A stretch of 64,000 nucleotides of DNA from Catellatospora sichuanensis. Lineage in GTDB: Bacteria; Actinomycetota; Actinomycetes; Mycobacteriales; Micromonosporaceae. The stretch spans positions 1-64,000 of the forward strand of contig NZ_VIQO01000030.1 of NCBI RefSeq assembly GCF_007483665.1. Reading direction: 5' to 3'. The translations under genes and the position numbers were made by a program. A model generated the notes under the pieces. The model was not told where the DNA came from. It saw only the letters and a program-made list of their open reading frames with translations, and made no database searches. This document shows, in pieces, positions 58,903 through 64,000 of the stretch (position 1 is the first letter of the stretch; every line of letters starts with the position of its first letter).

Positions 58903-59004
58903 TCGAAGGTCTCGCTCACCTGGCCGGAAGCCAGGTCGGGTGGCCGGGACCGCCGGAGCGGGCCAGTATGTCGACCACCACGTTGGGAGCTACTCCCCTT
59001 CGCG
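58903..59004 (-). promoter_or_regulatory. yybP-ykoY manganese riboswitch
   Basis: On the minus strand the leader begins AAGGGGAGTAGCTCCC (59000-58985), continues with GTCGACATACTGG and ends GGTGAGCGAGACCTT. The GGGGAGUAGC and GCGAGACCUU elements with closing AAGG/CCUU pairing are hallmarks of the Mn2+-sensing yybP-ykoY class. A -10-like TATAGC lies at 59018-59013, about seven bases upstream. It precedes a GDT1 Mn exporter, the classic target. Confidence 0.88.
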
Positions 59005-59143
59005 CCGCCGACGCTATATCAGTCGGGCCCGTTCGCGGCGGGTCGAGTGGCGGGGGACACATGCCTTGGTGCGTCGGGGTTTCCGCGTTCGCCTGATTCG
59101 TACCGGCGCGTGTCACGCTGAGTGATCATGGTTGGATCAGGCG

Positions 59144-59683
59144 ATGCGCGGAGAACGTATCGGAGCGATGATCGGCTCCATCGGCGGCCTTGTCTTCATT
59201 CTCGTCAACGCGGGGCAGTTGCCCGCGCCGGTGAACACGCTCGTACGGGTCCTCGGAGGGCTGGCCTTCGTCGCGGTCGTGTGGTTCGCGGTGATCCGGC
59301 CGGCCAGTGCCCAGGGCCCGGCCGAACCGCCGTCGCGGCAGGCGATCCGGGTCTACGGCACCTCGGTGACGGCGATGGCGCTGGGCATCCCGGTCGGCGC
59401 GGGTCTCATCAACAACGTCCTGCACCAGCCCTTGCTGACGGTGCCGTGGGTGGTGCTCGTGGTGGGTGCGCACTTCCTGCCGTTCGCGGGAGCCTTCCGC
59501 GCACCGGTCTTCGCCCGCCTGGGCTGGACCATGATCGGCCTGGCGATCGCCGGTGGAGTGCTCGCACTGACCGTCACGGAGGCCGCGTCGCCGTGGACCG
59601 GCGTGCTCGGCGGCATCGCCCTGCTCGGGTTCAGTGCAGCCGGCTCGCAGCAGGCCCGGCCGGAGGCCGAGCCTGCTCGCTGA
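59144..59683 (+). CDS. Hypothetical membrane protein
   Basis: 179 residues with about five transmembrane helices (IGAMIGSIGGLVFILVNAG, then VRVLGGLAFVAVVWFAV, and three more). No known family recognised. ATG at 59144 chosen over TTG at 59132. It converges on a DoxX-like gene with five bases between. Confidence 0.72.
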   Translation: MRGERIGAMIGSIGGLVFILVNAGQLPAPVNTLVRVLGGLAFVAVVWFAVIRPASAQGPAEPPSRQAIRVYGTSVTAMALGIPVGAGLINNVLHQPLLTVPWVVLVVGAHFLPFAGAFRAPVFARLGWTMIGLAIAGGVLALTVTEAASPWTGVLGGIALLGFSAAGSQQARPEAEPAR

Positions 59684-59688
59684 TGAGG

Positions 59689-60207
59689 TCACGCCGCGGT
59701 GGCGGTCACCGTGACCGGTCGGGTGTCGGCGGTCCGTCGACGTGCCGGCGCCGACAGCGCCGCGGCGAGTGCGACGCCGATGTAGAGCACCTGCTCGGGG
59801 ATGCGCTGCCACAGCGGCGAGGCGGGCTCGCCGTGGAACGGCACGTCGGCGACCGCGGCGTACACGTTGGCGGGCAGGAGCAGCAGGAACAGCACCACCA
59901 GCGACAGTCCGGCGGCCCGGCGGGTCCGGGTGACCACGAGGCCGATCGCGCCGAGCAGTTCCAGCACGCCGGTGGCGTACACCATGGCGTCGGGGGCGGG
60001 CACGAACGGCGGCACCATCGCCACGAGGTCGGCGTGGGTCGGCATGACCGTCACGTCGGCCGGGACGAAGTGCGCGCTCGCGGTCATCACCAGCATCACT
60101 GCGAGTGCGTGGGCGCCGCTCGCGGCCCAGGTGGCGAACCTGCGCACGCCGAGCGCGCCGAGCCCGCGCAGGACCAGCAGGCCGATGATCAGTACGGCGA
60201 GTGTCAT
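59689..60207 (-). CDS. DoxX-family membrane protein (3)
   Basis: 172 residues with four or five transmembrane helices. ASAHFVPADVTVMPTHADLV and YATGVLELLGAIGLVVTRTR match DoxX (HFxxP and GVLELLGxxGL). Divergent from the TetR gene; a symmetric 12-bp repeat pair sits between the two and probably couples their control. Confidence 0.85.
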   Translation of the reverse strand: MTLAVLIIGLLVLRGLGALGVRRFATWAASGAHALAVMLVMTASAHFVPADVTVMPTHADLVAMVPPFVPAPDAMVYATGVLELLGAIGLVVTRTRRAAGLSLVVLFLLLLPANVYAAVADVPFHGEPASPLWQRIPEQVLYIGVALAAALSAPARRRTADTRPVTVTATAA

Positions 60208-60228
60208 GGCGTTTCCCCTGATCTAGTC

Positions 60229-60278
60229 ATTGACAAGTTCGAGACCGACGGTAGTCTGGACACGAGGAACTTGTCAAT
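60229..60278. promoter_or_regulatory. Symmetric divergent promoter/operator between doxX (3) and TetR
   Basis: ATTGACAAGTTC (60229-60240) and GAACTTGTCAAT (60267-60278) are exact inverted copies 26 bases apart. Each arm contains TTGACA, a perfect -35 box pointing inward. For the plus strand TAGTCT (60252-60257) follows at 16 bases. A TetR dimer on each arm would shut both genes. Confidence 0.8.
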
Positions 60279-60867
60279 GGAAAGATGGAGACCTCGGTCA
60301 CTGCGGAAGGACGTGAGGACGATCGGATACCACCACGGAGACCTGCGGCGTACGGTGCTGGACGCCGCGGTCGACGCCATCGGCGAATCCGGACTCGACG
60401 GCTGGAGCCTGCGTGAGCTGGCCCGCCGCGCCGGGGTCTCCCACGCCGCCCCCGCGCACCACTTCGGCGACAAGGCCGGCCTGCTGACGGCGCTGGCCGC
60501 GGAGGGATTCGACCTGCTCGCCGCGACACTGAAGCAGGCCGGGCCGGACTTCCTGGAGGCCGGACTCGCCTACGTCCGCTTCGCCACCGAGCATCCGGTC
60601 CACTTCGGAGTGATGTTCCAGCCGAAGCTCTACCGCGCCGACGACGACGCCGTACAGCAGGCGCGGGAGCGGGCCGGAGCACTGCTGGCGCAGGGCGCCC
60701 GCGCGGTCGCAGGCTCCGCGGCAGGCAGCGAGAACACGGCACGGGCAGGCTGGTCGATCGCCCACGGCTTCGCCAGCCTCTGGCTGGCCGGGGCGCTGAC
60801 CGAACCGGCCGGCTCGGACCCGGTCGACGCGGCCCGGCCCGTGCTGCGCAGGCTCCTCGAACGCTGA
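60277..60867 (+). CDS. TetR-family transcriptional regulator
   Basis: 196 residues. GYHHGDLRRTVLDAAVDAI and LRELARRAGVSHAAPAHHFG form the HTH; the C-terminal domain has VHFGVMFQPKLYRADD typical of TetR_C_13/WHG-type repressors. ATG at 60277 has GAGGAA seven bases upstream; the start overlaps the operator arm. The open frame reaches back to 59122 but through unrelated sequence. Confidence 0.9.
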   Translation: MERWRPRSLRKDVRTIGYHHGDLRRTVLDAAVDAIGESGLDGWSLRELARRAGVSHAAPAHHFGDKAGLLTALAAEGFDLLAATLKQAGPDFLEAGLAYVRFATEHPVHFGVMFQPKLYRADDDAVQQARERAGALLAQGARAVAGSAAGSENTARAGWSIAHGFASLWLAGALTEPAGSDPVDAARPVLRRLLER

Positions 60868-60919
60868 CGGCTGGCGGAGCGTCTCGCGCGGGACAGCCGA
60901 TGACGGTCGGTGGCCGGGG

Positions 60920-61561
60920 CTAAAGGCGGACCGGCCGCCGTGCGAGCAGCGCCGCGGCCAGGCACGGCACGAGCAGGAGCACGACCGGAGCCCACCACAG
61001 TGCGGTGCCGATGAGCAGACTCTGGAACGCGCTGTAGAGCGCCACGGCGAGCACCAGGAGCACGGCGGACACCACGTGCCCGGTGCGCCGGGCGACGGTG
61101 TACCCGATGGCCGCCCAGGCCAGGCAGCTCAGCACGGCGACCAGGACGGCCGTCACCACCACCGGCTGCCGCCACAGTGCGGGGTCGAACGGGTGACCGT
61201 GCCGGGCCATCTCGATCGCCATCCCCGTGCCGTTCAGGCGGGTTGCCGCCATCGGCACCGCGACCGCCGGCTGCACCAGGGCCAGGCCCAGCCCTGCGGC
61301 CACCGCTGTCGGCAGGCCCGCGCCGGTCCGCCGGCAGTACCATCCGAAAAGGAGCGCACTCAGCTGCGCGACCAGGGTGCCGGAGGTGGCCGCGAACGCG
61401 CCCGCGGTCAGCCAGGCCTGCAACTCCTGGTCGAATCCCTGCGGGTCGAAGTTGAACCACGACCAGGCGTCAAGGTTGACGTCGTGCAGGGCGTACGCGG
61501 CGAGCGCGGCGCCCGCGGCGAACCCGGCGAAGACCACGCTGCGTCGGGCGAGGGGAGCCAT
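60920..61561 (-). CDS. Hypothetical multi-pass membrane protein
   Basis: 213 residues with about six transmembrane helices; no named family seen. NLDAWSWFNFDPQGFDQELQ and an external-looking loop with MARHGHPFDPALWRQP may be functional. It begins 18 bases after the kinase gene stops, on the same strand, so it may belong to the kinase unit. Confidence 0.7.
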   Translation of the reverse strand: MAPLARRSVVFAGFAAGAALAAYALHDVNLDAWSWFNFDPQGFDQELQAWLTAGAFAATSGTLVAQLSALLFGWYCRRTGAGLPTAVAAGLGLALVQPAVAVPMAATRLNGTGMAIEMARHGHPFDPALWRQPVVVTAVLVAVLSCLAWAAIGYTVARRTGHVVSAVLLVLAVALYSAFQSLLIGTALWWAPVVLLLVPCLAAALLARRPVRL

Positions 61562-61579
61562 GCCGATGAGTATGTCGTC

Positions 61580-62986
61580 TCAGGTGAACTCGCTGCCCAG
61601 CCATTCGCCCGTGCCGGGGGAGGCCAGACAGTGGAAGACCCAGCGGTCCCGGCCGAGCTGGACCGGCCACGGCTCCAGTTCCCAGCCGTTGGTGCGGGCG
61701 GGGTCGCGGCTGCACGCGGCGAGCACCCGGGCCGTGCACACCGCGGCCACCGCCGGGTGCCCGAGCAGTTCCTCCTGCCGCAGGTAGACCGCCTCCTCGG
61801 GCAGCTCCGCCGCGGCGAACGTCTCCCAGTAGTGCTCCTCGTCGGGCGCGATCCGCCGTGGCGTGCGGCCCAGGCCGCCGGGGATGACCAGGCCGCCCCA
61901 GCACATCGGCTCGACGGGCACGTAGTAGCCGTCGCGGGGCCGGAACCCGGGCGGCACTGTCACGCCGCCGGGTGCGGCCGAGCCGGGGGCGAGCGGCTGG
62001 GCGGCGTTCGGCCGAGGTGTGAGGACGGTGGCCTCGGCGGATGACGCGCCGGTGGCGGCAAGGGCCGGTTCCACGAGCGTCGGGGCCAGTGGGGCACGCC
62101 GCTGCACCACGGTTTCCTCGGCGGCGACGGGCCCCGACGCAGGTGCGGCGTTGCTGCGCAGGGCCGCGGCGACCTGCGCGATCGCGGTGCCGAACGCGGC
62201 GGCCGACGCCCAGCGGTCACCCGGCTCGACGGCCAGGGCCCGCTCGACCAGGGCGGCCACGGGGCCGGGCACGTCGGGGCCGAGCGGCGGGGGAGTCTGG
62301 TTGAGGCGCATCATGGCGGCCGCGAACGGGTTCTCGGCGGTGAACGGCCGCCTCCCGGACAGGCACTCGTAGGCGACGACGCCGAGGGCGTACACGTCGC
62401 TGCGGGGTGTGGCCGGGTTGCCCAGCACCTGCTCCGGGGCCAGATAGGACAGGGTGCCGATGACCGCGCCGGTCGCGGTCAGCGCGGTCGCGCCGTCGCG
62501 GCGGGCGATGCCGAAGTCGGTGAGCAGCAGTGTGCCGTCGGGGCGTACCAGCATGTTGCCGGGTTTGACGTCGCGGTGCACGATGCCGCGGCCGTGCACG
62601 GCGTGCAGCGCGTCGGCGGCCTGACCGACCAGGTGCAGCGCGGGCGGCGCGGCGAGCCGGCCGTAGCGGGTCAGCACCTGGGACAGGGGTTCCCCGTCGA
62701 CGAACTCCATAACCAGGAACGCGCCCTCGGGGCCGTGGTACAGATCGTGGATGGCGACCACGCCGCGGTGGTGGACCCCGGCCATCGCCCGTGCCTCGGC
62801 CAGGAACCGGCGGGCGAAGTCGGCGTCGTCGGCGAGCGCGGGCAGCACCGTCTTCACCGCGACCGTCCGGCCCAGCAGTTCGTCGGTGGCCCGCCAGACC
62901 TCGCCCATGCCGCCGGCGCCGATCCGCGCGTCCAGGCGGTAGCGGCCGTTGAGCCTCATGGGCTGGGTCGTGGTCATGCCAGACAT
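61580..62986 (-). CDS. Serine/threonine protein kinase (PknB-like catalytic domain)
   Basis: 468 residues. Glycine loop GAGGMGEV (23-30), Lys45 (VAVKTV), catalytic HRDVKPGN (Asp139) and DFGIAR (Asp157), APEQ. The kinase domain ends near 270; a Pro/Ala linker follows, and the C-terminal part (about 345-468) has CWGGLVIPGGLGRTPRR and VCTARVLAACSRDP but no family I recognise. Unlike PknB it has no transmembrane helix, so it is cytoplasmic. ATG at 62986 is chosen; GTG 63007 and ATG 62977 are alternatives. Confidence 0.9.
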   Translation of the reverse strand: MSGMTTTQPMRLNGRYRLDARIGAGGMGEVWRATDELLGRTVAVKTVLPALADDADFARRFLAEARAMAGVHHRGVVAIHDLYHGPEGAFLVMEFVDGEPLSQVLTRYGRLAAPPALHLVGQAADALHAVHGRGIVHRDVKPGNMLVRPDGTLLLTDFGIARRDGATALTATGAVIGTLSYLAPEQVLGNPATPRSDVYALGVVAYECLSGRRPFTAENPFAAAMMRLNQTPPPLGPDVPGPVAALVERALAVEPGDRWASAAAFGTAIAQVAAALRSNAAPASGPVAAEETVVQRRAPLAPTLVEPALAATGASSAEATVLTPRPNAAQPLAPGSAAPGGVTVPPGFRPRDGYYVPVEPMCWGGLVIPGGLGRTPRRIAPDEEHYWETFAAAELPEEAVYLRQEELLGHPAVAAVCTARVLAACSRDPARTNGWELEPWPVQLGRDRWVFHCLASPGTGEWLGSEFT

Positions 62987-63044
62987 TAAATCGAACGCCG
63001 CCGGCACGCCGTCGCGGGGAAGGCGGTGCGACTGTCAACGCCGA

Positions 63045-63090
63045 CGCTCACCTCATCTGCGATGTGGACACATCGAAGATGAGGTGAGCG
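63045..63090. terminator. Long near-perfect hairpin between two leftward genes
   Basis: CGCTCACCTCATCT (63045-63058) pairs with AGATGAGGTGAGCG (63077-63090), and within it CGATGTG (63060-63066) pairs with CACATCG (63069-63075). Only one G/A mismatch breaks 21 pairs. It follows the membrane protein gene and precedes the kinase. Confidence 0.7.
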
Positions 63091-63166
63091 CGTGCGGAAC
63101 AGGTGTCTGCCGCCCACGTGACCGCCCTGCTCCGGCGGCCGGATGCCGTGGGCTACGGCCGTCGTG

Positions 63167-63730
63167 TCAGGACGCGGCGCTGCCGTCGCGGACGGCCGGG
63201 TCGCGTTTCGGAAAGACGGTGTAGTAGACGGGCCAGCCGATCAGCCAGATGCCGAGGACGAGGCTCAGGCGGCCGATCCAGCCCTGTAGCTCCGCGGTCC
63301 GGTCGGCGTCGCCGACGACCAGGATCGCCGCGCCGAGCAGGGCCACGGCGATCGCCCAGGCGATCAGGGCCTTGCCCCACTCACGCCATTCGTGGCGGGT
63401 GCGGGCCGGGCCGTAGCGGGGTGGCGGGACCGGCGCGGGCCCGCCGGCGAAGCGGTGGGCGAAGCGTACGTCGGCCCAGCGGACCATCGACGGGCCGAAC
63501 GCCACCGAGAAGCCCAGGTATGCCGCGGCGAGCCCGTGTGCCCAGGTGGCGGTCGCCCCACGGGACAGGTCGAGCGCGGTCGCGCCGAGCAGCACGAGAT
63601 CGGTGACGGGCACGCCGACCAGCAGCACGGTCGATACCCGCTGCCAGCGCAGCAGGTAGCGGGCGACCAGCCCGGCGCCGAGGATGACCCAGAAACCGAC
63701 CTCGCAGGCGGCGATGACGACCAGCAACAT
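63167..63730 (-). CDS. Hypothetical membrane protein
   Basis: 187 residues with about five transmembrane helices (MLLVVIAACEVGFWVILGAG then VPVTDLVLLGATALDL) and a cytoplasmic loop with PPPRYGPARTRHEWREWGKA before the last two helices. The same arrangement occurs in actinobacterial proteins of unknown function. ATG at 63730 begins the first helix; ATG at 63778 would add 16 residues. Confidence 0.72.
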   Translation of the reverse strand: MLLVVIAACEVGFWVILGAGLVARYLLRWQRVSTVLLVGVPVTDLVLLGATALDLSRGATATWAHGLAAAYLGFSVAFGPSMVRWADVRFAHRFAGGPAPVPPPRYGPARTRHEWREWGKALIAWAIAVALLGAAILVVGDADRTAELQGWIGRLSLVLGIWLIGWPVYYTVFPKRDPAVRDGSAAS

Positions 63731-63861
63731 GATCCGATCATGTCCGGCTGCGGGGCGGCCCGCCTCGGCGTGCGGCATGAACCCGGCGTACACCGAAGGA
63801 TGTAGGCGGCCTCGGTCGCCGGCCGGTCGTGCCGGCCCGCGCGGTGTGCTGTGATCATCAG

Positions 63862-64000
63862 GTGACCGCACGCTGGCCATCCTGGCGCACCGACCTGGCG
63901 ATCAGCCTGGTCTCCTTCCTCGGCGGCCTGGTCCTGTACGCGGTCGGCGGCTGGCGCATGTTCTTCGGCGCGAGCCTGTGGTCCGACGCCCCGCACTGGG
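63862..64000 (+). CDS. N-terminus of a membrane protein (partial)
   Basis: GTG at 63862 opens a frame running off the window: TARWPSWRTDLAISLVSFLG, then GLVLYAVGGWRMFF and ASLWSDAPHW. A short cytoplasmic head and one transmembrane helix are visible, as in sensor kinases or transport proteins. The identity cannot be decided from 46 residues. Confidence 0.5.
   Translation, partial: MTARWPSWRTDLAISLVSFLGGLVLYAVGGWRMFFGASLWSDAPHW

Noticed and set aside
58848..58919. N-terminal extension of the GDT1 protein
   Set aside because: It overlaps conserved riboswitch sequence and adds residues unlike the family.
59122..60276. A long frame extending upstream of the TetR gene
   Set aside because: It translates a membrane protein gene, a reverse-strand doxX gene and a promoter region in the wrong frame; start at 60277 is supported by GAGGAA.
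1..64000. CRISPR arrays, tRNA or rRNA genes, prophage or intact insertion sequences
   Set aside because: No regularly spaced repeats, cloverleaf sequences, integrase or transposase motifs were seen on reading.

Overview
The window is 64 kb of very GC-rich actinobacterial DNA with strong G/C preference at third codon positions. Secreted polysaccharide-degrading enzymes with FN3, CBM2 and ricin-type modules, FG-GAP propeller proteins, MoxR/DUF58/VWA genes, an F420-type deazaflavin oxidoreductase and many paired regulators suggest a filamentous soil actinomycete, probably of the Micromonosporaceae. That family assignment is inference. No rRNA, tRNA, CRISPR array or intact insertion sequence was recognised.

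Layout. 0-4.8 kb: the end of a sugar ABC permease, two near-duplicate LacI regulators and a secreted GH10 xylanase. 4.9-11 kb: a RibD/DHFR-like reductase, a GGDEF plus HD-GYP protein, a secreted GH64 beta-1,3-glucanase and a secreted alpha/beta hydrolase. 11.2-18.3 kb: two small unknown proteins, an APH-like kinase divergent from a MarR regulator, a large secreted subtilase and a HAD phosphatase. 18.6-28.5 kb: WYL regulator/epoxide hydrolase pair, VOC protein, MFS exporter divergent from an ATPase regulator, winged-helix protein and CPBP protease. 28.6-33.5 kb: a leftward operon of HtrA-like protease, MoxR ATPase, DUF58 and two VWA proteins. 33.8-41.2 kb: a VapBC-like pair, deazaflavin oxidoreductase, NlpC/P60 peptidase, TetR, OYE/MerR divergent pair, DinB, GNAT and membrane proteins. 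41.3-44.8 kb: a third LacI regulator and a GH3 glycosidase. 45-48.5 kb: two secreted peptidoglycan hydrolases carrying almost the same six-repeat propeller. 48.7-52.5 kb: a YaaH-like membrane protein, an AadA-like nucleotidyltransferase, a degenerate duplicated patch with an EAL fossil, and a PadR/membrane protein pair. 52.7-61 kb: an XRE/TPR regulator with a Cys-rich partner, three DoxX-like membrane proteins with HxlR, MarR and TetR regulators, and a GDT1-type manganese exporter behind a yybP-ykoY riboswitch. 61-64 kb: membrane proteins and a Ser/Thr kinase.

How parts connect. The perfect palindrome GAGAGCGCTCTC occurs three times: twice in the leader of the GH64 glucanase gene (one copy at a predicted promoter start) and once before the LacI gene at 41.3 kb. 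This suggests a glucan regulon linking loci 31 kb apart. A different palindrome type (GAAA-n-TTTC or CGGAA-n3-TTCCG) lies before the second LacI gene and the GH3 gene, with a weaker relative before the xylanase. Most other regulators sit divergently beside their likely target with a symmetric site between them.

CDS starts were moved downstream of the longest reading frame wherever a ribosome binding site, signal peptide or overlapping operator favoured it; these cases are stated per gene. All family assignments come from reading motifs by eye, without database searches.
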